A stretch of DNA of 40,218 nt from JAUQQI01 sp042408785 (GTDB taxonomy: Bacteria > Chloroflexota > Dehalococcoidia > JAUQQI01), in contig JBHOQU010000091.1 in assembly GCA_042408785.1 (NCBI GenBank), positions 1 to 40,218 of the forward strand, given 5' to 3'. A model generated the notes under the pieces. That model was not told the origin of the DNA and ran no database searches. It was given only the letters and a program-made list of their open reading frames with translations. Shown one piece after another: positions 1 through 7,090 of this stretch. The translations under genes were made by a program, and so were the position numbers. Within the stretch, counting starts at the first letter, position 1. Each line of letters begins with the position of its first letter.

Positions 1-467
1 AGCCATCGGCCTTCCGAACGATCCGGACGGCCTTAGGCGCGCAGGGGAGGGGCCTGTGCCAGCGCACGGCGACCCTGCCGATGCCATGCAGCCGGAGCCT
101 CCGCCCGTCGATCTTGAAGCCGTTGCCGTACTCCTTGAGGCCGAAGGACGAGAAACGGCTTTTCCCTTTGAACCGAGGGTACCCCGGCTTCTCACCGGCC
201 TTCAGGCGCCGGAAGAAGGCTTGGAATGCGCGGTCCACGTCGTCGACGACTATCTGGAGAACATGGCTGTGGACGTCCTTCGCATGCGGGTGGGTCGCTT
301 TCAGCTCCTTGACCTTGCGGAGCTGCTCCACCCTGGATACCCGCCGTCGCTCGCCGGACCATGCGTCCCGGCGCTCTGCCGAACCGCCGGCACACCTCCA
401 GCGTATGGAGCAGGCGCTCTTCCTGCGCCCGGCTGGGGTATAGGCGATAGGAATAGACCTTGTACAT
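1..467 (-). pseudogene. tnpB: tnpB (IS605 OrfB) N-terminal relic, frameshifted and cut by the window edge
   Basis: TnpB is the RNA-guided nuclease of IS200/IS605 elements. The frame opens with MYKVYSYRLYPSRAQEERLL and reaches CRRF, the usual TnpB N-terminus. It then loses frame near position 380. In the adjacent frame it resumes as AERRDAWSGERRRVSRVEQL and continues through HSHVLQIVVDDVDRAFQAFF, then KPGYPRFKGKSRFSSF, to the left edge. These are typical first-150-residue TnpB segments. The residues expected after CRRF (usually YN and a few more) are missing, so a small out-of-frame deletion is the simplest explanation. The RuvC catalytic residues lie beyond the window and cannot be judged. 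The start codon directly follows the tnpA stop codon. Confidence 0.85.
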
Positions 468-807
468 CTACTTGCCCTTCTGCCACTCGATATACCGTTT
501 TATCGTCTCTTGGGAGACGTTGCCTGCCGTAGCGGCGAAGTAGCTCCGCGTCCGGAGGTGCCGACACTTAGCCCTTAGCTCGTGGGAGGTGATGCCCTTC
601 ACCTCCTTGACCACATCGGCTGCCGATGTGGTCGGCCAGACGCGCACAAACAAGTGGACGTGATCGGGCATGACCTCCACCCATGCTGTTCACACTTGCG
701 GCGGATCAGCTCCTCCGCCTCCCTCGCGACATCGCCGACCAGCACAGGCTTGCGCCGCTTGGGGCAGAACACCGGTGCACGCGGTGCTCATCGCGCCGAT
801 ACTCCAC
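468..807 (-). pseudogene. tnpA: tnpA (IS200/IS605 Y1 transposase) relic with several frame breaks
   Basis: TnpA is the single-strand transposase with an HUH histidine pair and one catalytic tyrosine. Three frames are needed to rebuild it. VEYRRDEHRVH starts near 807; CPKRRKPVLVGDVAREAEEL then follows in a second frame; the third frame carries VEVMPDHVHLFV (HUH pair) down to TAGNVSQETIKRYIEWQKGK (tyrosine helix). Between HR and CPKRR the usual hydrophobic strand (about eight residues) is missing. A short segment before TRSYFAATAGN also seems shortened. The last frame alone (468-680, about 70 codons) is open but lacks the N-terminal half, so it is a relic and not a small gene. The tnpB start abuts its stop. 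Confidence 0.85.
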
Positions 808-849
808 GTCGATAGCATACCATGTGTCGACGGAGAAGCCCGCCTTATC

Positions 850-871
850 CCCTCCGGCTAAAGCCGGGGGG
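850..871. repeat. IS605-type subterminal hairpin
   Basis: An inverted repeat forms a stem with a TAAA loop: CCGGC (854-858) pairs with GCCGG (863-867), extended outward by three further G-C pairs and one T-G pair. It lies just upstream of the tnpA relic. IS200/IS605 elements carry imperfect hairpins of this sort at their ends for TnpA recognition. Confidence 0.7.
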
Positions 872-892
872 CTTGCGGCGGGCTACCACTGG

Positions 893-1666
893 TCAACTGT
901 GGAAACCGGCCACGGCCCAGAAGCGGCCGGTCAGGCCGCCCTCAACCCGGTGGGAGTAGAAGATGTCGGTGCGGCAGGCCGTGCAGAGGCCGCAGTGGCT
1001 GACACGGTCGGGGGCAAGGCCGGTCGCCTCGAGCCACTGGCCGATGGCCGCCGGCAGGTTGAGAAAAGTCCGGTTTTCCCGTGACCGCAAGGCTTCCTGG
1101 GGCCGGGGCAGGCTCAGCCGGGCTGCCCCGACCACGTCGGGTCCCACTTCATAGCAACAGGGACCGATGCCGGGTCCCACTACGGCCCAGAGGTCGGCGG
1201 GCTGGCTGCCGAATGTCCGGAGCATCGTTCCAACCAGCTTTGCCGGCAACCCCTGCAGGGTTCCCCGCCAGCCGCAGTGGGCCAGGCCGACCACCCTCTG
1301 CCTGCCGTCGAAGACGACCACCGGGTAGCAGTCGGCCACCTGAACGAACAGGAAGAGGCCGGCTTCGGCCGTGACCAGGCCGTCCGTTGCCGGAATGGGG
1401 GGCCGGCCGGCGTCGGCCGGGCCGACCACGGCGACGCCTGCCCCGTGGACCTGCTCGGCCCCGACCAGCCGTTGGGGGTCGAGGCCCAGGGCGGCCAGAA
1501 CCCGGCGCCGGTTTTCGATTACGGCCTCCGGGTCGTCGGGCACGGCAAAGCTAAGGTTCAGGGTCGCAAAGGGCCCGCGGCTTACCCCGCCCTGCCGGGT
1601 AGTCACCCAGAACCTGAGACCCGAAGTCCCCTCGGGCGTTAAGTCTAAGATGAAAGGCTTCGGCAA
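893..1666 (-). CDS. pgeF: PgeF/YfiH-family (DUF152, laccase-domain) protein
   Basis: This belongs to the YfiH/YlmD/LACC1 family. Members have been assigned as peptidoglycan editing factors or purine-nucleoside-cleaving and multicopper-like enzymes. The protein has 257 residues, normal for the family. Signature segments are present: RQGGVSRGPFATLNL near residues 24-38, QVHG with H74, ADCYPV with C113, and LAHCGWRG with H130. The two His and one Cys match the metal and active-site triad of the family. The start is a TTG without a clear Shine-Dalgarno; it was chosen because the conserved region begins only about 15 residues later. It lies 37 nt downstream of the KGG gene on the same strand and may be read through from it. 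Whether the substrate is a cell-wall precursor or a nucleoside cannot be told from sequence. Confidence 0.9.
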   Translation of the reverse strand: MPKPFILDLTPEGTSGLRFWVTTRQGGVSRGPFATLNLSFAVPDDPEAVIENRRRVLAALGLDPQRLVGAEQVHGAGVAVVGPADAGRPPIPATDGLVTAEAGLFLFVQVADCYPVVVFDGRQRVVGLAHCGWRGTLQGLPAKLVGTMLRTFGSQPADLWAVVGPGIGPCCYEVGPDVVGAARLSLPRPQEALRSRENRTFLNLPAAIGQWLEATGLAPDRVSHCGLCTACRTDIFYSHRVEGGLTGRFWAVAGFHS

Positions 1667-1703
1667 ATCAGGGTTGGCCGCGGCAAGCGGGGAGGTTTAA
1701 GTT

Positions 1704-1991
1704 TTATTCGGACTTCTGCTCCGCCTGGCGCCGCCGCCGGGCCTCCCGGCCCCGGCGTCCGATCTCCCGGAAGTATTCGGAGCCGTATTTCTGCTTGACC
1801 GTATTGCCCCCAAGGCGTCCGATCTCAGCCCAGTACTCCCGGGTCCGCCGGCTGGCCAGGGTTTGGCCGCCACGCTTGCCGATCTGTCGGTAGAACTCCG
1901 ACCCGTGACGCTCTTTGGTTCGAAGCCCGCCCCGCCGCCCAGCCTCGCGGGTGGTCATAGCTTCTTTTTCCGGAGCCCTTTCCTCAGCCAA
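1704..1991 (-). CDS. KGG-repeat stress protein (GsiB/con-10-like)
   Basis: This is a 95-residue, highly charged, glycine-rich protein with two to three repeats built on GRRGGLRTKERHGSEFY, IGKRGGQT, IGRLGGNTVKQKYGSEYF and IGRRG. It matches the KGG (stress-induced) motif family seen in GsiB-like general stress proteins and fungal con-10. Such proteins are small, hydrophilic and intrinsically disordered, and are induced by starvation, heat or drying; their molecular role is unproven. The TTG start is well supported by GAGGAG eight bases upstream. The gene has its own near-consensus promoter at 2067-2095, with a leader of about 70 nt. It lies between the opp operon and pgeF and is transcribed in the same direction as both. 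Confidence 0.85.
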   Translation of the reverse strand: MAEERAPEKEAMTTREAGRRGGLRTKERHGSEFYRQIGKRGGQTLASRRTREYWAEIGRLGGNTVKQKYGSEYFREIGRRGREARRRRQAEQKSE

Positions 1992-2066
1992 ATTGGCACT
2001 CCTCTATTAAAATACGCCATCAGCCCCGCTACTCTAGGTTTCGGACTCTCCCCTCTGCCTGCCGTC

Positions 2067-2095
2067 ATTATACAGGTTTTTTGCTACCAAGGCAA
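2067..2095 (-). promoter_or_regulatory. Sigma-A-type promoter of the KGG gene
   Basis: On the minus strand a TTGCCT -35 (2090-2095) and a perfect TATAAT -10 (2067-2072) are separated by exactly 17 bp. It lies between the end of the opp operon and the KGG start codon, so it can drive the KGG gene and possibly pgeF. Confidence 0.8.
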
Positions 2096-2111
2096 GGCTC
2101 CGTTTTGAATG

Positions 2112-3164
2112 CTATCCCCTGACCTCCAACAGGCCGACGGTCACCCCCCGTGCCGCCTCCGCCACGGTCCGGTCCAGCGCCCGCCGCACCCCATCCCGGG
2201 TCGGCCCGGATTCCTCACCGGCCGCCTGGGCCACCGCCCCCAGCACCACCCGGGCCGCCTGGTAGGCGGCCGTTGCAACGGGTCCGGGCTCGCCGCCCCC
2301 CGCTTCCCGGAAGGCTGCCTCGAAGGTTCGGCGCTCGCCGGCCCCCAGCTCCCAGGTCGGGACCAGGACCCCCGCCCGGAGGGGTCCGAGCAAGCCCCTG
2401 AGGCCCGGGGAGTAGGCGGGCGGACCCAAGAGGATGCCTTCTGTCCGGGCGGCCGCCCACCGGGCGGTGGTGGGGCCGTCGGCGCACAGGAGAATCCCGT
2501 TCCCTTCCCCCATCGGGGCCGGCCCCGAATTGGGGCCCGGCAAGAACCCGACGTAGTCCACCGGCATCCCCCCGCCCGGACTCTGGCCCGGCCCCACCCA
2601 CGGGCAGGCGTTGGGCTCAAAGGCGACCACCAGCCGGGTCGCCTGGCCCCGGAAGAACTCAGCGGCCCGGGCCTCAAAGCGGGACCAGGGCGGGGCCAGG
2701 AAGTAAACAGGCCCGTCTACAGGAACGGCCGGAACCCAGTAGTTCACCACGGGAAGGCCCGCCTGCCGGTAAACCGGCAGGGCGCCGCTCAGGGAGGGCC
2801 AGGTCGGGTGGCCGAGCACGGCCACCACCCCTGGGTCGGCGGCAAGTTTCTCGGCCTGAAGGCGGCCGAACTCGGCCGTGGACCGGTCGTCCTGGGCGAC
2901 CAGCTGGACGAAGTAGCCCTGACCCCGGTCCTGGGCGTTCCAGAGGTTAACGGCCGCCCGGGCCCCCAGTAGAGCCTCGTAGCCGGCGGCCCAGTCCGGA
3001 CCGGAGAAGGGTGCCACCAGCCCGACCTTGACTACCCCCCGGAAGCCCGGGGCCGGGGAAAGTTGGCAGCCTGCCAGAAGGGCCGTTAGAAGAAGGCCGA
3101 GGGCCCGTCTGAGACGGGCCCTCGGAGCCTTGGTCGCGGGCTCAGGATTCAGACGCGGATGCAT
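2112..3164 (-). CDS. Periplasmic-binding-protein-like lipoprotein (branched-chain amino-acid receptor fold)
   Basis: A 350-residue secreted lipoprotein. An N-terminal hydrophobic segment (residues 20-32) ends in the lipobox LLAGC. The rest looks like a type I periplasmic binding protein of the LivJ/Peripla_BP_6 kind: VKVGLVAPFSGPDWAAGYEA opens the first lobe, and AVLGHPTWPSLSGALPVY resembles the usual 'G...S....' ligand-lobe segment. Its start overlaps the end of oppF by 16 nt, so it is the last gene of the opp operon. This is odd because OppA-type transporters use the unrelated SBP_bac_5 receptor and no LivHMGF genes are nearby. It could serve another transporter or act as a ligand sensor. 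The assignment is to fold family only; the ligand is unknown. Confidence 0.75.
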   Translation of the reverse strand: MHPRLNPEPATKAPRARLRRALGLLLTALLAGCQLSPAPGFRGVVKVGLVAPFSGPDWAAGYEALLGARAAVNLWNAQDRGQGYFVQLVAQDDRSTAEFGRLQAEKLAADPGVVAVLGHPTWPSLSGALPVYRQAGLPVVNYWVPAVPVDGPVYFLAPPWSRFEARAAEFFRGQATRLVVAFEPNACPWVGPGQSPGGGMPVDYVGFLPGPNSGPAPMGEGNGILLCADGPTTARWAAARTEGILLGPPAYSPGLRGLLGPLRAGVLVPTWELGAGERRTFEAAFREAGGGEPGPVATAAYQAARVVLGAVAQAAGEESGPTRDGVRRALDRTVAEAARGVTVGLLEVRG

Positions 3165-4174
3165 GCCACGTAGTGGCCGCCGCCCTTATCCTCGAGGGGC
3201 GGGATAACCCGGGAGCACTCGGGGATGGCGATGGGGCAGCGGGTGTGGAAGACGCACCCGCTCGGGGGATTCACCGGGCTGGGCACGTCGCCGGTTAGGA
3301 TGATCCTTTCCCTTTTCGCCTCCACCTCCGGGTCCGGGATGGGCACGGCGGAGATGAGGGCCTTGGTGTAGGGGTGCAGGGGGTTCTCGTAGATTTCATC
3401 CCGGTCGGCGATTTCGACGATGTGGCCCAGGTACATCACGGCCACCCGGTCGCTGATGTGCCGGACCACTGCCAGGTCGTGGGCAATGAACAGGTAGGTC
3501 AGGTTGAACTGCGCCTGCAAATCCTCAAGAAGGTTGATGATCTGCGCCTGGATGGAAACGTCGAGCGCCGAGACCGGCTCGTCGCAGACGATGAAATCCG
3601 GCTGGACCGCCAGGGCCCGGGCGATGCCGATGCGCTGGCGCTGGCCGCCGGAGAACTCGTGGGGGTAGCGGTTGACGAAGTAGGGGTTGAGACCCACCAC
3701 CCGGAGCAGCTCCTGGACCCGCTCCATCCGCTCCTTCTTGTTTTTGGCCAGGCCGTGGATGATCAGGGGCTCGCCGATGATGCTCCCCACCGACATCCGG
3801 GGGTTCAGGGAGGCGTACGGGTCCTGGAAGATCATCTGCATGCGGCGGCGCATCCGCCGCAGGGCCTCCCCCTTAAGCTGGGTCAGGTCAATACCGTCGA
3901 AGTAAACTTTGCCGGCCGTAGGTCGGTAGAGCTGGAGGATGGCCCGGCCCAGGGTGGACTTGCCGCAACCCGACTCCCCCACCCGGCCCAGGGTTTCCCC
4001 CCGGCGGATGGTAAAGCTTACCCCGTCCACCGCCTTGACATCGGCGACCTTCCGCTGGAGGATGATCCCGGAGGTAATGGGGAAGTACATTTTGAGGTCG
4101 CGAACCTCCACCAGCACGTTATCCGTTCGGGCCGTGCCCCCCATCGGAGACTGGCGCTGGAACTGCTCGTTCAT
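3149..4174 (-). CDS. oppF: Oligopeptide ABC transporter ATP-binding protein OppF
   Basis: This is the second ATPase of the Opp/Dpp peptide importer. The 341-residue product has Walker A GESGCGKST, signature SGGQRQRIGIARAL, Walker B DFIVCDEPVSALDV and the switch His in FIAHDLAVVRHISD. The C-terminal extension typical of OppD/OppF carries four cysteines at 307, 313, 320 and 338. Family members with this extension have been reported to bind an iron-sulfur cluster. The open frame extends further upstream, but the ATG at 4174 is preferred. It overlaps the oppD stop in an ATGA, has a GGGGGAG ribosome site just upstream, and begins at the usual family N-terminus (MNEQFQ, then LVEVRDLKMYFPI). Translational coupling to oppD is likely. 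Confidence 0.95.
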   Translation of the reverse strand: MNEQFQRQSPMGGTARTDNVLVEVRDLKMYFPITSGIILQRKVADVKAVDGVSFTIRRGETLGRVGESGCGKSTLGRAILQLYRPTAGKVYFDGIDLTQLKGEALRRMRRRMQMIFQDPYASLNPRMSVGSIIGEPLIIHGLAKNKKERMERVQELLRVVGLNPYFVNRYPHEFSGGQRQRIGIARALAVQPDFIVCDEPVSALDVSIQAQIINLLEDLQAQFNLTYLFIAHDLAVVRHISDRVAVMYLGHIVEIADRDEIYENPLHPYTKALISAVPIPDPEVEAKRERIILTGDVPSPVNPPSGCVFHTRCPIAIPECSRVIPPLEDKGGGHYVACIRV

Positions 4175-5163
4175 GACCGCTCCCCCTTTCGGTAATAGAC
4201 CTCGGCGTAGCAGGCTATATAATGGTTCTCCCCGACTTCCCGCAGGGTCGGCCGCTTCTGCCAGCAGATATCCATGGCGTACGGGCAGCGGGGAGCAAAA
4301 TCGCACATATCCGGCGGGTCAATCAGGTCCGGCGGCAGCCCGGGAATCGGGTCGAGCTTCTCCTTGCGGGGCTCGTCCAGCCGGGGCACCGACTTGAGCA
4401 GGCCGATGGTGTACGGGTGGCGCGGGTTGGCGAAGATCTCCCGGGTCGGGGCCATCTCCACGATGTGGCCGGCGTACATGACGGCAACCCGCTGGGTCAT
4501 CCCGGCCACAATCCCCAGGTTGTGGGTGATCAGGATCATGGCGGTGCCCCGCTCGGCGATGAGCCGCTTCATGATGTCGAGGACCTGGGCCTGGATGGTC
4601 ACATCCAGGGCGGTGGTGGGCTCGTCGGCGATGATAAGCTGGGGGTTGCACGCCAGGGCCATGGCGATCATGACCCGCTGGCGCATGCCCCCCGAGAACT
4701 GGTGGGGGTAATTGTCCACCCGCTGCTCGGCGGAAGGTATCCCCACCATCTTGAGGAGCTCGATGGTCCGCCGGCGGGCCTCCGACCGGCTCATGCCCAG
4801 GTGCAACTCCAGGACCTCCGAGATCTGCCGGTTGATGGTCAGGACCGGGTTGAGGGAGGTCATCGGGTCCTGGAAGATCATGGCGATCCGGTTGCCCCGG
4901 ATCTTTCTCAGCTCGGCATCGTCCATCTTGAGGATATCTTCGCCCTGGAACAGGATCTGGCCGCTAACGATCCGTCCCGGCGGGGTGGGAATAAGGCGCA
5001 TGATGGAGAGGGCCGAAACGCTCTTGCCGCACCCCGACTCCCCCACCAGCCCCAGGGTCTCGCCCTCACTGAGCTCGTAGGATATGCCGTCGACCGCCTT
5101 CACCACACCATCCTGAGTGAAGAAATACGTCCGTAAGTCTTTTACTTGTAGTAGTGGCGCCAT
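4171..5163 (-). CDS. oppD: Oligopeptide ABC transporter ATP-binding protein OppD
   Basis: This is the first ATPase of the peptide importer, expected at the inner face of the membrane bound to OppB and OppC. The 330-residue product has Walker A GESGCGKS, signature FSGGMRQRVMIAMAL, Walker B QLIIADEPTTALDV and switch His in LITHNLGIV. Its C-terminal OppD/DppD extension contains C287, C293, C300 and C318, the same C-x5-C-x6-C-x17-C spacing as in OppF. The ATG start has GGAGG eight bases upstream. It sits 21 nt after oppC and overlaps oppF by 4 nt. Confidence 0.95.
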   Translation of the reverse strand: MAPLLQVKDLRTYFFTQDGVVKAVDGISYELSEGETLGLVGESGCGKSVSALSIMRLIPTPPGRIVSGQILFQGEDILKMDDAELRKIRGNRIAMIFQDPMTSLNPVLTINRQISEVLELHLGMSRSEARRRTIELLKMVGIPSAEQRVDNYPHQFSGGMRQRVMIAMALACNPQLIIADEPTTALDVTIQAQVLDIMKRLIAERGTAMILITHNLGIVAGMTQRVAVMYAGHIVEMAPTREIFANPRHPYTIGLLKSVPRLDEPRKEKLDPIPGLPPDLIDPPDMCDFAPRCPYAMDICWQKRPTLREVGENHYIACYAEVYYRKGERS

Positions 5164-5184
5164 CCGGTCTGCCTCCGTCAGATT

Positions 5185-6156
5185 TTAGCGACCGCGCGGG
5201 TTCAGCGCGTCATTTAAGGCGTCGCCGATAAACTGAAAGGATAGGTTAACCAGGCCCACCGTCGCCGCCGGCATCAGCAAAAGGTGCGGGTTTATCCGCC
5301 ACTGCATCCGGTTCTCCCAGATCATCGTCCCCCACGACGGGTTCGGCGGCTGGACCCCGATCCCCAACCAGCTTAATACTACCTCAGCGGTCACCGCGTG
5401 GCCAAGGCCCATGGAAACGGCCACCAGAACGGGCGGCAGGGCGTTGGGCAGCAGGTGCCGCCAAACCACCTGCCAGGTGGAGGCTCCCAGGGCCTGGGCC
5501 GCGACGACGAACTCCTGGTTTTTCAGGCTTAGAACCTGGCCCCGGACCAGGCGGGCCATTCCCGGCCAGCCCACGAAGGAGAGGGCCCCGAAGACCACCA
5601 CGTAGTCCAGATACCCGGACCGGGCCAGCCCCTCCAGGCCCAGGGCCGCTTCATGCTGGGCCACAAAGCCCACAAAGCCGGGCTTTATGGTAGCCGCAAT
5701 AAAGATTACGAAGAGCATTCCCGGAAAAGCAAATAGGATGTCCCCCACCCTCATAATGAGGGAGTCCACCCAGCCGCCTACGTAGCCTGAGAGGGCGCCC
5801 AGGACCACCCCGTACAGGGTGCTCAGGCTCACCGCCAGGATCGAAACCACCGCCGCCGTCCGGGCGCCCCAGATGAGCCGGCTCAGGATGTCCCGGCCCA
5901 GCTCGTCGGTTCCGAGCAGGTGCTCCCAGGAGGGAGGCTGGCGGGCCTTATCCAGGTTCTGGGTCCGGTAATCGTAAGGGGCAACCCATGGCGCAAAGAT
6001 TCCCGCCGAGTAGACCAGCAGGATAAACACCAGTCCTGCAACGGCCACTTTCCGGCGCCGGAACCGAGACCAGGTGACCCGCCAGAGGCTCCGCCCCCTT
6101 ACCGGGGCCTCGCCGGCTACTGGGATGCCCGGGGAAAGGGCGGCACGGTCGGCCAT
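5185..6156 (-). CDS. oppC: Oligopeptide ABC transporter permease OppC
   Basis: This is an inner-membrane permease of the peptide importer, 323 residues. A cytoplasmic N-terminal arm (FRRRKVAVAGLVFILLVYSA) leads into the first membrane helix. The OppC_N region is followed by HLLGTDELGRDILSRLIWGART, a hallmark of OppC/DppC, and then by the permease core with five further helices. The EAA loop that contacts the ATPases reads AAQALGASTWQVVWRHLLPN. The ATG overlaps the last base of the oppB stop (TGATG), so translation is probably coupled. Confidence 0.95.
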   Translation of the reverse strand: MADRAALSPGIPVAGEAPVRGRSLWRVTWSRFRRRKVAVAGLVFILLVYSAGIFAPWVAPYDYRTQNLDKARQPPSWEHLLGTDELGRDILSRLIWGARTAAVVSILAVSLSTLYGVVLGALSGYVGGWVDSLIMRVGDILFAFPGMLFVIFIAATIKPGFVGFVAQHEAALGLEGLARSGYLDYVVVFGALSFVGWPGMARLVRGQVLSLKNQEFVVAAQALGASTWQVVWRHLLPNALPPVLVAVSMGLGHAVTAEVVLSWLGIGVQPPNPSWGTMIWENRMQWRINPHLLLMPAATVGLVNLSFQFIGDALNDALNPRGR

Positions 6157-7085
6157 CAGTCGTACCTGATTCGGGGGTCAAGGAAGGTGTAGCCGATATC
6201 CACCAGCAGGTTGGCCAGGACGAAGGAGGTGGCCACCAGCAGGGTGATGGCCATGATTACCGGGTAGTCCCGGGTGAACATGGAGTCGACGGCCATAGCC
6301 CCGATGCCCGGGATCCCGTACAAGGTTTCGATGACGAAGAACCCCTCCACCAGGCCCCCAAGGCTGAGGCCCAGGATCGTCCAGAGGGGCAGGAGGGCAT
6401 TTCGAACCACGTGCCTGACCATCACCGTCGATTCGGGCAGGCCCTTGGCCCGGGCAACCCGCACGTAGTCCTGGTAAAGCACATCCAGGGTGCTGGCCCG
6501 CATCTGCCTGGTGATGACGGCCAGTCCGGGGAGGGCCATAACTACTGCCGGGATGATGATGCGGGAATCGAAGAGGCCGCCCCACCCGGAAGAAGGGAGC
6601 CAGTGGAGGGTCCGGACGAAGATGAGGAGCAGCATCGGCAGAGTGAAAAAGACGGGGATCGAGTTAAGGACGAGGGTCGTGCCCACGATGAGGTCGTCCA
6701 GCCAGGTGCCCTGTTTCAGGGCGGCCAGGATGCCCAGCGGAATCCCGAGGACGAAGGCGAGGGCGAGGCCGGCCAGGCCCAGCTGAACCGAAACCCAGAC
6801 CTTGTCGGCGATAAGGTCGGTGACCGCTTGGCCCCGGTACTTGTAACTCTCGCCGAAGTCGCCGTTGGCGGCCCGCAGAACGAAGTCAAGATAGCGCTCG
6901 AAAAACGGCCGGTTGAGGCCGAGCTCCTCCCGCAGCCGCTCGGCCGCGGCCGGGTTCACCCGCTGGCCCAGCATGACTTCCACCGGGTCGCCGGGGGCGT
7001 AGTAGCCCAGGGTAAACGTGATGAAGGAAACCGCCAGCAGGACGACCGGCAGCCAGAGGAGACGGCGGATGATGTAGCGGGTCAT
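6156..7085 (-). CDS. oppB: Oligopeptide ABC transporter permease OppB
   Basis: This is the second permease, 309 residues. It starts with MTRYIIRRLLWLPVVLLAVS, the usual short arm and first helix of OppB/DppB, followed by the family motif YAPGDPVEVMLG. The EAA loop is YVRVARAKGLPESTVMVRHV, followed by RNALLPLWTILGL. The C-terminal segment FVLANLLVDIGYTFLDPRIR is conserved in the family. It begins 5 nt after the oppA stop and has no strong ribosome site of its own, so it probably relies on coupling to oppA. Confidence 0.95.
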   Translation of the reverse strand: MTRYIIRRLLWLPVVLLAVSFITFTLGYYAPGDPVEVMLGQRVNPAAAERLREELGLNRPFFERYLDFVLRAANGDFGESYKYRGQAVTDLIADKVWVSVQLGLAGLALAFVLGIPLGILAALKQGTWLDDLIVGTTLVLNSIPVFFTLPMLLLIFVRTLHWLPSSGWGGLFDSRIIIPAVVMALPGLAVITRQMRASTLDVLYQDYVRVARAKGLPESTVMVRHVVRNALLPLWTILGLSLGGLVEGFFVIETLYGIPGIGAMAVDSMFTRDYPVIMAITLLVATSFVLANLLVDIGYTFLDPRIRYD

Positions 7086-7090
7086 CGGCC

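Larger units (their letters stand above)
1..875 (-). mobile_element. Decayed IS200/IS605-family insertion element, truncated by window edge
   Basis: A tnpA relic is followed immediately by a tnpB relic on the minus strand, and an end-type hairpin (850-871) lies upstream of tnpA. This is the layout of IS605-type elements that carry a Y1 HUH transposase and a TnpB RNA-guided nuclease. Both genes carry several frame breaks, so the copy cannot produce functional proteins. The tnpB 3' half and the right end, where a guide (omega) RNA would be encoded, lie outside the window. The inner boundary is placed just past the hairpin because the next gene's stop codon is at 893-895; the exact end is uncertain by about 15 nt. 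Confidence 0.85.
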
